From Actinomycetospora callitridis (GTDB lineage: Bacteria; Actinomycetota; Actinomycetes; Mycobacteriales; Pseudonocardiaceae): 64,000 nt of DNA. The position numbers and the translations under genes are program-made. The first letter of the stretch is position 1. Each line of letters starts with the position of its first letter. The stretch is from assembly GCF_028737265.1 (NCBI RefSeq), contig NZ_JAQZAK010000007.1, positions 186,001-250,000 of the forward strand. Reading direction: 5' to 3'. The notes below the pieces were generated by a model. That model saw nothing but the letters and a program-made list of their open reading frames with translations. It had not been told where the DNA came from and did no database searches. Below are positions 42,438 to 50,602 of the stretch, in pieces.

Positions 42438-43226
42438 GTGGACATGCACCTGGCGGGCAAGGTCGCCGTCGTCACCGGCGCGAGCAAGGGCATCGGGCTG
42501 GCCGTGACCCGGGCGCTGGTCGCGGAGGAGGTGCGGGTGGCCGCCGGCGCCCGCACGACCAGCGACGAGCTCGCGGCACTGGCGGCGGACGGGACGGTGG
42601 TGCCCGTCCTGGGCGACCTCTCGGCCCCCGACGGGCCGGCCGCGCTCGTCGACGAGGCGGTGCGGACGTTCGGGGCCATCGACGTGCTGGTCAACAACGT
42701 CGGTGCCGTGACGCCGCGGCTCGACGGCTTCCTCGCCATCGACGACGCGGAGTGGGAGCGCACCCTCGCGATCAACTTCCTCACGGCGGTACGGGCGACC
42801 CGGGCGGCGCTGCCCCACCTGCTCGAGCGTGCCCCGTCCACCATCGTCACCGTCTGCTCGGTGAACTCCTTCCTGCCCGACCCGACGGTGGTCGACTACA
42901 GCGCCGCGAAGGCCGCGCTGGCCAACCTGAGCAAGTCGCTGTCGAAGGAGTTCGGGCCCCGCGGCGTCCGGGTCAACACCGTGAGCCCGGGGCCGGTCGA
43001 GACCGCGCTGTGGCTCGGGGACCAGGGCGTGGCCGCCACGCTCGCGGGTCCCGGTGGGCGGGATCCGGAGGCCATCGCGAAGGAGGCCGTCGCGGGGACC
43101 GCCACGGGGCGGTTCACCCGTCCCGACGAGGTCGCCGACGTCGTCGTCCTGCTCGCCGGCGGCCGGGCCGGCAACGTCACCGGCTCCGACGTCGTCATCG
43201 ACGGCGGCCTCGTGACCACCCTGTAG
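42438..43226 (+). CDS. SDR family oxidoreductase
   Basis: 262 residues. The classical short-chain dehydrogenase pattern is complete: 'VAVVTGASKGIGLAVTRAL' (TGxxxGxG), 'VLVNNVGAV' (NNAG variant), a catalytic Ser/Tyr/Lys as 'CSVNSF...VVDYSAAKAALANLSKSLSKEFGPRGVRVNTVSPGPV', and the 'GSDVVIDGG' closing strand. The start is GTG/ATG-adjacent behind GAGGAG. Substrate unknown; probably an operon partner of the preceding hydrolase. Confidence 0.92.
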   Translation: MDMHLAGKVAVVTGASKGIGLAVTRALVAEEVRVAAGARTTSDELAALAADGTVVPVLGDLSAPDGPAALVDEAVRTFGAIDVLVNNVGAVTPRLDGFLAIDDAEWERTLAINFLTAVRATRAALPHLLERAPSTIVTVCSVNSFLPDPTVVDYSAAKAALANLSKSLSKEFGPRGVRVNTVSPGPVETALWLGDQGVAATLAGPGGRDPEAIAKEAVAGTATGRFTRPDEVADVVVLLAGGRAGNVTGSDVVIDGGLVTTL

Positions 43227-43250
43227 TGACGACGAGGCAAGCGGCCCGTC

Positions 43251-43547
43251 TCAGTTCGACAGCTGGTCGAGGGGACTGCCCACGGTATCCAGGTGCTGCC
43301 GGAGGATGGCCAGGGTCCGGTCGCCGAGCTCCGACGGCACGGTGCCGGTGTCGTCGAGCCGCCGCTCGTGGTCGTCGAGGACCCGGCGGGCGGCCTCGAC
43401 GAGCGGGACGCCGCCGAACTGGGCTGTGAAGTCGAGGCTCACGGCGGCCTGCTCGGTCGGCACGCCGAGCACGACCGCCAACGCACCCTCGGCCCGGTGG
43501 ACCGTCGCCTGCTCGCGAACGGCCTCGGTGATCTCGCTGGTCTCCAT
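43251..43547 (-). CDS. Small ANTAR-like protein
   Basis: 98 residues from ATG (METSEITEAVREQ). The segment 'QATVHRAEGALAVVLGVPTEQAAVSLDFTAQFGGVPLVEAARRVLDDH' resembles the three-helix ANTAR fold ('IDQAKGALAVALGV..EAFxxLRRxAxxTNRRLxDVA'). It lacks the usual GAF or PAS sensor and has weakened conserved positions. It might bind RNA or be a degenerate copy. It is convergent with the SDR gene. Confidence 0.55.
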   Translation of the reverse strand: METSEITEAVREQATVHRAEGALAVVLGVPTEQAAVSLDFTAQFGGVPLVEAARRVLDDHERRLDDTGTVPSELGDRTLAILRQHLDTVGSPLDQLSN

Positions 43548-43732
43548 CGACAACCCCGACGTACTCGTGCCGCGACGGAACGCGGCTGGTGGTCGGCGGG
43601 GGCTGGGCCGAGAGATCGACACTCTCACCATCGCTCATCGCCGGGGTCGATGCCACCCGCTGTGCGGCAGCGCACGACGTCGCCGCGGGACGATGCGCCA
43701 CGGGACGCCGGGGACGACGGAGGAGAGCGCGG

Positions 43733-44497
43733 ATGGACGGGCAACGAGTGCTGGTGACCGCGGGCGCGGCGGGGATCGGGCTGGCGGTCACGGAGGCGTT
43801 CGTCGCCGCCGGAGCGAGGGTGCACGTCGTGGATCTCGACGAGGCCGCCCTCGCCGAGGCGACCCGCCGCTCCGCGACGACGACAGGCACGGTCGGTGAC
43901 GTCACCGACCCGGCCGTGGTGGAGCGCCTGTTCGCCGACGTCGAGCGCGAGCTCGGCGGCCTGGACGTCCTGGTCAACAACGCGGGCGTCGCCGGCCCGA
44001 CGGCGCCCGTGGAGGACTACGACGCCGAGGCCTGGAACAGCGTGCTGGCCGTCAACCTCACGGCCACCTTCGTGATCACGCAGCGGGCGATTCCGCTGCT
44101 CAAGCGGTCCGACCGCGGGTCGATCATCGTCATGAGCTCGGTGGCGGGACGCTTCGGCTACCCGAACCGTGTGGCGTACTCGACGACCAAGTGGGGGCTG
44201 GTCGGCTTCGCCAAGACCCTCGCCCTCGAGCTCGGCCCCCACGGCATCACCGCGAACACGATCCACCCCGGGGCCGTCGCCGGCCCCCGCATCGAGCGCG
44301 TGCTCGCCGGTCGCGCGCAGGCCGCGGGGACCGACGTCGAGACCGAGCGCGCCAAGGCCCTCGACAACCAGTCGATCCGGGAGCTCACCGATCCCGCCGA
44401 CGTCGGCGCCCTGGCCGTCTTCCTCGCCGGGCCGCACGGTCGCTCGATCTCGGGCCAGGTGCTCCCGATCGACGGCGACTCGAAGTCCGCCCAGTGA
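43733..44497 (+). CDS. SDR family oxidoreductase
   Basis: 254 residues from ATG behind GGAGGAG. Motifs are 'VLVTAGAAGIGLAVTEAF' (TxGxxxGIG with Ala for the usual Gly), 'LDVLVNNAGVAGP', 'MSSVAGRFGYPNRVAYSTTKWGLVGFAKTLALELGPHGITANTIHPGAV' (Ser, Tyr-x-x-x-Lys), and 'SGQVLPIDGDSKS'. The C-terminus 'DPADVGALAVFLAGPHGRSISGQ' is typical of the UxaC-like/3-ketoacyl-type SDRs. Substrate unknown. Divergent from the ANTAR-like gene. Confidence 0.9.
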   Translation: MDGQRVLVTAGAAGIGLAVTEAFVAAGARVHVVDLDEAALAEATRRSATTTGTVGDVTDPAVVERLFADVERELGGLDVLVNNAGVAGPTAPVEDYDAEAWNSVLAVNLTATFVITQRAIPLLKRSDRGSIIVMSSVAGRFGYPNRVAYSTTKWGLVGFAKTLALELGPHGITANTIHPGAVAGPRIERVLAGRAQAAGTDVETERAKALDNQSIRELTDPADVGALAVFLAGPHGRSISGQVLPIDGDSKSAQ

Positions 44498-44514
44498 TCG
44501 CCTCGACGTCGCGG

Positions 44515-45129
44515 TCAGCTACCGGCGGCGACCTTGCGGTAGCGGATGTGCGTGGCCAACGGTGAGTGGAGCACCTCGACGGGCTCGAAGTCGAAGGAGT
44601 CGACGCCCTCGAACATGCGCTCGCCGGCACCGAGCAGGGTGGGGGCGATGTCGAGGGTGAACTCGTCGATCACGCCGGCGTTCAGCGCCTGCCGGACGGT
44701 GGAGGCGCCCCCGGCGATGTCCACACCCTTGTCGGCCGCGGTCTCGGAGGCCTGCGCGTAGGCGGCCTCGAAGCCCTCGGTGACGAAGTGGAACGTCGTC
44801 CCACCCTCCATCTCGATCGGCTCATGAGCGTGATGGGTCAGCACGAACACCGGCGCGTGGTACGGCGGCTCGGCGCCCCACCAGCCGCGCCAGTCCTCGT
44901 CCCACTCGCCGCGGACCGGCCCGAACATGTTCCGGCCCATGACGTAGGCCCCGCGGGGGCGCATGAGCCACCCGGTCGCGATCTCGTCGGCCTCGGTCGC
45001 CCGCGGGTCCCCGATGTGCCACCCGTGCACCTCGATGCCGCGCTTCCCGAGCGGGTCGTCGCGGCTCTGATCCGGCCCGGCGACGAAGCCGTCGAGTGAG
45101 ATCGACATGTGGCAGGTGGTGTCCGTCAT
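44515..45129 (-). CDS. Dihydrofolate reductase family protein (RibD C-terminal-like)
   Basis: 204 residues from ATG. 'HMSISLDGFVAGPDQSRDDPLG', 'GAYVMGRNMFGPVRGEWDEDWRGWWG', 'PVFVLTHHAHEPIEMEGGTTFHFVTEGFEAAYAQA', 'DIAGGASTVRQALNAGVIDEFTLDIAPTLLGAGERMF' match the RibD C-terminal/DHFR-like NADPH reductases abundant in actinobacteria. These are not the essential folate enzyme. Substrate unknown. A GTTGCAAC palindrome lies 23 bp upstream of the start (45152-45159). Confidence 0.9.
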   Translation of the reverse strand: MTDTTCHMSISLDGFVAGPDQSRDDPLGKRGIEVHGWHIGDPRATEADEIATGWLMRPRGAYVMGRNMFGPVRGEWDEDWRGWWGAEPPYHAPVFVLTHHAHEPIEMEGGTTFHFVTEGFEAAYAQASETAADKGVDIAGGASTVRQALNAGVIDEFTLDIAPTLLGAGERMFEGVDSFDFEPVEVLHSPLATHIRYRKVAAGS

Positions 45130-45247
45130 CAGCGCTCCCGAGTGATTGCGAGTTGCAACCGGTCGGGACACCGTAGCAGCCGGATCGGCCCAGCGGACGC
45201 GAGAGCACGAGGACGGCTCGACCGTCGTGGTCAGCGAGTCCGTGCCG

Positions 45248-46480
45248 TCACCACGGAGATCGACAGCGACCGTGGAGGCTCCCTGACCATCGGTGCGGCC
45301 CGGAGTCCGGCACCGCGGCGTAGTCAGGCAGCTCGGGGCCGGTGACCGCACGCTCGATGAGCTCGGTGAACCACTCCGAGGTGAAGTCCGGGGGCGGTGC
45401 GGCGTCTGGCCCGGGGACGTCGCGGGTCTGCGCGTTCAGCCGGCCGATCTCCTGGTTGGCCTCGACGAACGAGCGCATCCGCGCCTCGTACCCGGCGAAC
45501 CCGGCCTCCGGATCCCATCCGGCGGCGGCCAGCTCCCCGGCGAGCACGTAGGCGCCGACCAGGGCCAGCCCGGTGCCCTGCCCGGACATCGGCGACGAGC
45601 TGAACGCCGCGTCCCCGAGCAACCCCACCCGTCCGTTCCACCAGCGGTCCATCACCACCTGGGCGACCTGGTCGAGGTAGAAGTCCGGGGTGTCGTCCAG
45701 GTGCTCGAGGATGCGCGGGGTCCACCAGCCGTAGCCCGCCATCCGCTCGCGCAGCAGCCGCTTCTGGGCCGCGACGTCGCGGTGGTCGACATCGTGGTCG
45801 GCAGCGGGGAAGGAGAACATCGCCATGGCCTCGTGGGCCTCGTGGATGGGCCGCAGGGCGGCGGAGCGCCCGTTCTCCTGGTACTCGATCAGCCAGCGGT
45901 CGAGGCCGAACTCGTTGGGCACGCTGTAGAAGGCCAGCACGTGACCGAGGTGGCGGACGAATCGGTCGCGCGGCCCGAAGACCATCGCCCGCAGCGCCGA
46001 GTGCAGCCCGTCGGCCCCGATCACCAGGTCGAAGCGCCGCCGGTCGCCGCCCTCGAAGGCCACGTCGACCCCGTCCGCGTCCTGGGTGAGCTCGACGATC
46101 CGGTCGCCGAAGACGTACTCGACGTCGTCCCGGGTGTCGTCGTAGAGCACCCGGGACAGGTCCCCGCGCAGGATCTCGATCTCCGCGATGAACCCGTCGC
46201 CGCCGTCGTCCTCGGCACTGAAGGTCTCCAGCACGTTCCCGTCCGCGTCCACGCTGTGGGCGCCGGCGGTCACGGTGCGGACCGCACGCACCTGCGCGTC
46301 CAGCCCCATGAGCCGTATGACCTCCTTGGACACCCCGCGCGCGTCCACCGCCTGCCCGCCGGGACGCAGCCCGGGGGCCCGCTCCACGACGGTGACCTCG
46401 GCTCCTCGCCGGCGGAGCCAGTGGGCCAGCGCGGGCCCCGCGATGCTCGCCCCCGCCACCAACACCCTCGTGCCGCTCAC
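45248..46480 (-). CDS. FAD-dependent monooxygenase
   Basis: 410 residues. 'TRVLVAGASIAGPALAHWLRRRGAEVTVVERAPGLRPGGQAVDARG' is the nucleotide-binding fold with the 'GASIAG' of the tetracycline/aromatic hydroxylase-like group. 'VIGADGLHSALRAMVFG' and 'GRVGLLGDAAFSSSPMSGQGTGLALVGAYVLAGEL' are the FAD motifs. The last 30 residues ('VPDSGPHRWSGSLHGRCRSPW') look unlike family members, so the 3' end may be altered. Divergent from a methyltransferase remnant. Confidence 0.88.
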   Translation of the reverse strand: MSGTRVLVAGASIAGPALAHWLRRRGAEVTVVERAPGLRPGGQAVDARGVSKEVIRLMGLDAQVRAVRTVTAGAHSVDADGNVLETFSAEDDGGDGFIAEIEILRGDLSRVLYDDTRDDVEYVFGDRIVELTQDADGVDVAFEGGDRRRFDLVIGADGLHSALRAMVFGPRDRFVRHLGHVLAFYSVPNEFGLDRWLIEYQENGRSAALRPIHEAHEAMAMFSFPAADHDVDHRDVAAQKRLLRERMAGYGWWTPRILEHLDDTPDFYLDQVAQVVMDRWWNGRVGLLGDAAFSSSPMSGQGTGLALVGAYVLAGELAAAGWDPEAGFAGYEARMRSFVEANQEIGRLNAQTRDVPGPDAAPPPDFTSEWFTELIERAVTGPELPDYAAVPDSGPHRWSGSLHGRCRSPW

Positions 46481-46590
46481 TGCGCCCCCTGCTCGCCCGC
46501 TCGGACCACGGTCGGGACCCTACGGTGGCCGCCTGACAGGGAGGCCTCGGCGACGGCGGCCCGGACGTGGTCCGACGGGAGGGTGAGCAC

Positions 46591-46765
46591 GTGAACGACG
46601 AGCACCTCCGGTTCTGCGCGAGCGCCGAGTGGGCGGCCCTGGTCCGCGACGAGCTCCTGCCCTGCCGAGCTGCCCGCACGCCTGCGGACCGCCGGGTTCG
46701 TCGACGTCGTGGTCGCCAGCACTAGCGACCGCTTCCGGTTCGGGCCGCCGTCCCCTGACGTCTTC
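46591..46765 (+). pseudogene. Methyltransferase remnant with the catalytic core deleted
   Basis: A GTG start behind GGGAGG begins 'NDEHLRFCASAEWAALVRDELLP', the N-terminus of a common class I SAM methyltransferase. Immediately afterwards, in another frame, comes 'ELPARLRTAGFVDVVVASTSDRFRF', the family's C-terminus. The whole SAM-binding middle (roughly 120 residues) is missing. GAGCT-CCTGCCC and GAGCTGCCCGC at the junction are similar and could have recombined. Confidence 0.7.
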
Positions 46766-46940
46766 GGGCGCCGATGCGGGATCCCGCCGTCTCAATCCCC
46801 TCGGCACGGTGACGTTCGGCCGACCGGTCCGGGGATGACCGCACCGCGCGACGGCGTTGCACAGGACAACGGGCCCGGGTACCCCATGCAGTCCCCCGGT
46901 CCCCTGTCCGACCGGCACCACCGGTCAGGAGGAGCACCAC

Positions 46941-47198
46941 ATGACCGACGTCAGCCCCGTCGCCACCGAGCCCACCACCGGGTCCACCACCGGCAGCGTC
47001 CGCATCGTGCGGGTGCCCGAGCTCGTCGGGGTGCCGGCCATCGACGCCCACGACCGTGCCCTCGACGCCGGCGTGCTCGCCGTCGCGGAGAACGCCACGC
47101 ACACCGCGAGCGGCCGCAGCCTCATCCAGCGCCAGGACCCCGACCCGGGCGCCGAGGTCGAGCACGGGGCGATCGTGCGGATCTGGGTCAGCTCCTGA
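46941..47198 (+). CDS. PASTA domain protein
   Basis: 85 residues from ATG with AGGAGGAG upstream. The Ser/Thr-rich N-terminus is followed by one PASTA fold: 'VRVPELVGVPAIDAHDRALDAGVLAVAENATHTASGRSLIQRQDPDPGAEVEHGAIVRIWVS'. PASTA modules normally sit in penicillin-binding proteins or PknB kinases; a free single module is a recurrent actinobacterial small protein of unknown role. No signal sequence is visible. Confidence 0.82.
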   Translation: MTDVSPVATEPTTGSTTGSVRIVRVPELVGVPAIDAHDRALDAGVLAVAENATHTASGRSLIQRQDPDPGAEVEHGAIVRIWVSS

Positions 47199-47254
47199 CC
47201 CGGTAGCCACGCCGGGGGCTCGAACCGCAGCCCCCGGTGGGGCACGATCGCAGG

Positions 47255-47524
47255 ATGTGCCGCAACATCCGGGTCCTGCACAACTTCGAGCCCCCGGCCA
47301 CCGACGCCGAGGTGCACGAGGCGGCCCTGCAGTACGTCCGCAAGATCAGCGGTGCGGCGCGGCCCTCGAAGGCCAACGAGGACGCCTTCGCCCGGGCCGT
47401 CGCCGAGGTCACGGCGAGCACCCGCGTGCTCCTGGACCAGCTGGTCACCACCGCCCCACCGAAGGACCGCGAGGTGGAGGCGGACAAGGCACGGGAGCGG
47501 GCCCGAGAGCGCTACGCCCGCTGA
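47255..47524 (+). CDS. DUF2277 family protein
   Basis: 89 residues: 'MCRNIRVLHNFEPPATDAEVHEAALQYVRKISGAARPSKANEDAFARAVAEVTASTRVLLDQLVT' is the highly conserved DUF2277 pattern (MCRNI.xLxNFEPPAT). Function unknown. The C-terminal charged helix 'REVEADKARERARERYA' is typical. It is convergent with the SEC-C gene. Confidence 0.93.
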   Translation: MCRNIRVLHNFEPPATDAEVHEAALQYVRKISGAARPSKANEDAFARAVAEVTASTRVLLDQLVTTAPPKDREVEADKARERARERYAR

Positions 47525-47540
47525 CCAGCCCTAGGCACCT

Positions 47541-48629
47541 TCAGCGCGCCCTGCTCCGCGGCCCGGGACGGCGCTGGATGACGCGTTCCGACGACTTCGG
47601 CGCCGCGCTCGGTGCGGGGGTGGCCTCCGGCTCGACGGGCTCCGGGCGCTCGGCGGGCTGCGGCGCGGCGGGCTCCGGCGCGCCCGCGTCCTCGGCCCGC
47701 TGGCGCCCGCGGGGCAGGCAGCACTTCTTGTACTTCGCCCGGGAGCCGCACCAGCACGGGTCGTTGCGGCCCGGGGGCCACGGGAGGCGGGGGCCGGGCT
47801 CCGGGGCGGTGGCCGCGTCGCCCGCGGCGTCGTCGTCCGACAGCATCGCGGCGAGCAGCTCCGGGGTCGCGACCTCGACCTCCAGGACCTCGCCCTCGGC
47901 GTCGGCGGCCTGCAGCTCGCCCTCGACGATCGCCCGGTGGGCGTCCCAGTCGCGCCCGAGCTCCCCGGCCGCCTCCGGCTGGGCGGCCAGGAGCCGGGTG
48001 AACGCCGCCTCCGGGAAGAACACCAGGTCGGGCGCGGCGCCGAGGTCGTCGGCGAGCGTGTCGTACTCGTCGGGGACGCGACCGAGCCCCGCGCGGACGT
48101 CACGGCGGGTCATGACCAGCTCGTCCACCACCGCCGCCACCTCGAGCTGCTCCTCGGAGCCGTCGGTCGCCCGGTCCTCGCGCTCCATCGCGGTGAGCAT
48201 GGCGGCCGTGACCCACTGCTCAGCGAGCTCGGCGCGCCCCGTCTCGGTGAGCGCCTCGACGATCGGCCCGACCGCATCGACGTCGCGGTGCAGGAGCGGC
48301 CGCAGCGCCGCGAGCGCCGCCATCCCCTCGTCCTCGCGTCCGAGACGCAGGAGGCGCTCCGCATGGATCGCCTGCAGCCACGTCGCGTCGACGGTCCCCT
48401 CGCCCCTCGTGGCCGCCCGGGCCGAGAGGGCGAGGGCCTCCTCGTGGTCCCCGGCGAGCTCGCGGGCCTCGGCGGCGAGGCTCAGCGCATAGCCGGCGTC
48501 GTCGGGGTCGGCCAGCCTGCCCCCCTCGACGGCGGCGACCAGCTCGACGGCGAAGGGCCGTGGATCGCGCGCGGCCTGCGCGTCGGCGCCGATGCCGTCG
48601 AGATCGTCCGCGGTCAGGAGAAGGGCCAC
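47541..48629 (-). CDS. SEC-C motif protein with helical repeat region
   Basis: 362 residues. A TPR-like helical N-terminal region (about 1-270) leads to a SEC-C zinc motif 'GRNDPCWCGSRAKYKKCC' (about 290-307), followed by a Pro/Ala-rich tail. The SEC-C Cys set (CxCxSx..KKCC) binds zinc and, in SecA, contacts SecB or ribosomes. Similar stand-alone proteins have no established function. It is divergent-adjacent to the SCO6745 gene, 37 bp apart, on the same strand. Confidence 0.85.
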   Translation of the reverse strand: MALLLTADDLDGIGADAQAARDPRPFAVELVAAVEGGRLADPDDAGYALSLAAEARELAGDHEEALALSARAATRGEGTVDATWLQAIHAERLLRLGREDEGMAALAALRPLLHRDVDAVGPIVEALTETGRAELAEQWVTAAMLTAMEREDRATDGSEEQLEVAAVVDELVMTRRDVRAGLGRVPDEYDTLADDLGAAPDLVFFPEAAFTRLLAAQPEAAGELGRDWDAHRAIVEGELQAADAEGEVLEVEVATPELLAAMLSDDDAAGDAATAPEPGPRLPWPPGRNDPCWCGSRAKYKKCCLPRGRQRAEDAGAPEPAAPQPAERPEPVEPEATPAPSAAPKSSERVIQRRPGPRSRAR

Positions 48630-48666
48630 CGGCGCAACGTAGTCCTGGCCCGCCCGCCGCCGCCCG

Positions 48667-49494
48667 TCACTGCGAGCCGGCGGCCACCAGCGTCGCGGTG
48701 AGGGGCTCGAGCTCCGCGATCAGCTCGTCGAGCTCGGCGGGGGTGAGGGCGTCGTAGGGCGGGGTGGCGAGCTCGTCGGTCATGGCCTCGATGCGTTGCT
48801 GGGTCTCGCGCCCGGCATCGGTGAACCGCCCGTCGGCGTCGACGAGCCCGCGTTCGCGCAGGCCGGCCATGACCGCGGCCAGCCGCTTCTTCGGCAGGTG
48901 GTGGATGCGTCCGAACGACTCCGCCGGGTAGATGCCGTGCGCCAGCGCACTGAGCACGTGGGCTTCCGTGCCGCCGACGCCCGCCGCGAGCAGTGCGGCG
49001 ACGTGCCCGTCACCGCGGTGCTCGCGCAGCATCGTGGCGGCGTGCCACAGGCGGGTGACCGGGTCTCCGGGCACCTCCAGGGCGCGCCATCCGGCGTACA
49101 TCACCCGACCCTCGGTGGGCGCGCCCGTCGCGGCCTTCGTCGTCAGGTCGGCGGCGCGCACCAGGCCCGGGGAGTCGGCCAGCTCAGCACCGAGGATCCG
49201 GCGCACCGACGCCGCACTCCCCCGCCGCCACGCGGCGAACGACGTCTCGGGCGGGACCGTCTCCCACGCGCTCGGGATGTGCCGCGCCGCCTCCCCCTCG
49301 GCGAAGCTGTAGAACGCCGCGTGCACGACCTGGGCCGGCACCCGTCCCAGCGGCGCGGCGCGGGCGGCGAAGTAGCCGTCCCAGTAGGTGCGGTGCCCGA
49401 GCGCCGCCAGCTCCTCGTTCGACTCGTCGGCGAAGTAGGTGACCAGGCAGATCGGCTCCAGGAGCTCGAACATGCGACGGGCGGTGCGGGCCAT
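48667..49494 (-). CDS. SCO6745 family protein
   Basis: 275 residues: 'RRMFELLEPICLVTYFADESNEELAALGHRTYWDGYFAARAAPLGRVPAQVVHAAFYSFAEGEAARHIPSAW', 'MYAGWRALEVPGDPVTRLWHAATMLREHRGDGHVAALLAAGVGGTEAHVL', and a winged-helix-like C-terminus 'KKRLAAVMAGLRERGLVDADGRFTDAGRETQQRIEAMTDELATPPYDAL'. This is the SCO6745 family, known from Streptomyces. 'LREHRGDGHVAALLAAG' is its best-conserved block. The C-terminal domain looks DNA-binding-like, but function is unknown. Confidence 0.88.
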   Translation of the reverse strand: MARTARRMFELLEPICLVTYFADESNEELAALGHRTYWDGYFAARAAPLGRVPAQVVHAAFYSFAEGEAARHIPSAWETVPPETSFAAWRRGSAASVRRILGAELADSPGLVRAADLTTKAATGAPTEGRVMYAGWRALEVPGDPVTRLWHAATMLREHRGDGHVAALLAAGVGGTEAHVLSALAHGIYPAESFGRIHHLPKKRLAAVMAGLRERGLVDADGRFTDAGRETQQRIEAMTDELATPPYDALTPAELDELIAELEPLTATLVAAGSQ

Positions 49495-49680
49495 GGCGGG
49501 CGCCTCTCCCTCGGTTGCGGGCCTCCACCACGACGACGAACCCGCTCCCCCTGTTTCGACACCGAGCCTCGGTGCTCACACCCCCCGGGGCAGGTCCGGT
49601 CGGCGTACGGTCGATCCCACCGGCGGAGTTGGCCCCGGACCTCGGCAGACCCCGCCCCTTTCTCGTTGGGCGGAGTTCCC

Positions 49681-50592
49681 GTGAGCGCCTTGTTGATCTC
49701 CCTGATCGTGGTCGTCCTGGTCCTGCTGGTGCTCGTCACGGCGAGCGTGCGGCTCGTGCAGCAGTACGAGCGGGGTGTCGTGCTGAGGTTCGGCCGCCTC
49801 CTGCCGGAGATCCGCCAGCCGGGCCTGCGCCTGCTGGTGCCGTTCGCCGACCGGATGGCCAAGCTCTCCGTGCAGACGGTCGTCCTCGACGTGCCGTCGC
49901 AGAGCACCATCACCCGCGACAACGTCACCATCGGGGTCGACGCCGTCGTCTACTTCCGCGTCCACGACCCGGTGCGAGCGGTGATCAACGTCCAGAACTA
50001 CCTGCAGGCGACCTCCCAGGTCGCGCAGACCTCGCTGCGCTCGGTGATCGGCCGCGCCGACCTGGACACGCTGCTCTCCGACCGCAACCGGATCAACGGC
50101 GAGCTCAAGGACGTCATCGACGCCCCCACCGAGGAGTGGGGCATCAGCATCGACCGCGTCGAGATCAAGGACATCTCGCTCCCGGAGGGCATGCGGCGGT
50201 CGATGTCGCGCCAGGCCGAGGCCGAGCGCGACCGGCGGGCCCGCGTGATCCACGCCGACGGCGAGCTCCAGGCCTCGACCAAGCTCTCTCAGGCCGCCGC
50301 GGCGATGGGCGAGACGCCGGGCGCGCTGCAGCTGCGTCTGCTGCAGACCGTGGCCGACGTGGCGTCGGAGAAGAACAGCACGCTGGTGATGCCGTTCCCG
50401 GTCGAGCTGCTCCGCTTCTTAGAGCGAAGCGGCGACCCCGTGCCGACGACCACCGCCGGTCCGGCGCCCTTCTCCGCCGCGGAACCGGACGACCCGGCCG
50501 GCCTCGGGACCACAGCGACGCCGGACACGCCGAGCAACGGCGCCGCCGTCCCGTCCCCCGGCACCGACCTCCGGGACCAGGGCGAGCGCTGA
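49681..50592 (+). CDS. SPFH/stomatin-like membrane protein
   Basis: 303 residues from GTG with GGCGGAG upstream. One N-terminal transmembrane helix ('ALLISLIVVVLVLLVLVTASVRLV', about 3-26) precedes an SPFH domain ('QQYERGVVLRFGRLLPEIRQPGLRLLVPFADRMAKLSVQTVVLDVPSQSTITRDNVTIGVDAVVYFRVHDPVRAVINVQNY') and a coiled helix ('GMRRSMSRQAEAERDRRARVIHADGELQASTKLSQAA'). The tail is Pro/Ala-rich. Stomatin-like scaffolds organise membrane microdomains. The usual partner NfeD protease-like gene is not adjacent. Confidence 0.92.
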   Translation: MSALLISLIVVVLVLLVLVTASVRLVQQYERGVVLRFGRLLPEIRQPGLRLLVPFADRMAKLSVQTVVLDVPSQSTITRDNVTIGVDAVVYFRVHDPVRAVINVQNYLQATSQVAQTSLRSVIGRADLDTLLSDRNRINGELKDVIDAPTEEWGISIDRVEIKDISLPEGMRRSMSRQAEAERDRRARVIHADGELQASTKLSQAAAAMGETPGALQLRLLQTVADVASEKNSTLVMPFPVELLRFLERSGDPVPTTTAGPAPFSAAEPDDPAGLGTTATPDTPSNGAAVPSPGTDLRDQGER

Positions 50593-50602
50593 CGGCGCGG
50601 GC

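Noticed and set aside
45140..45160. GTTGCAAC palindrome before the RibD-type gene as an operator
   Set aside because: Only 8 bp and no regulator gene adjacent; too weak to list as a feature.
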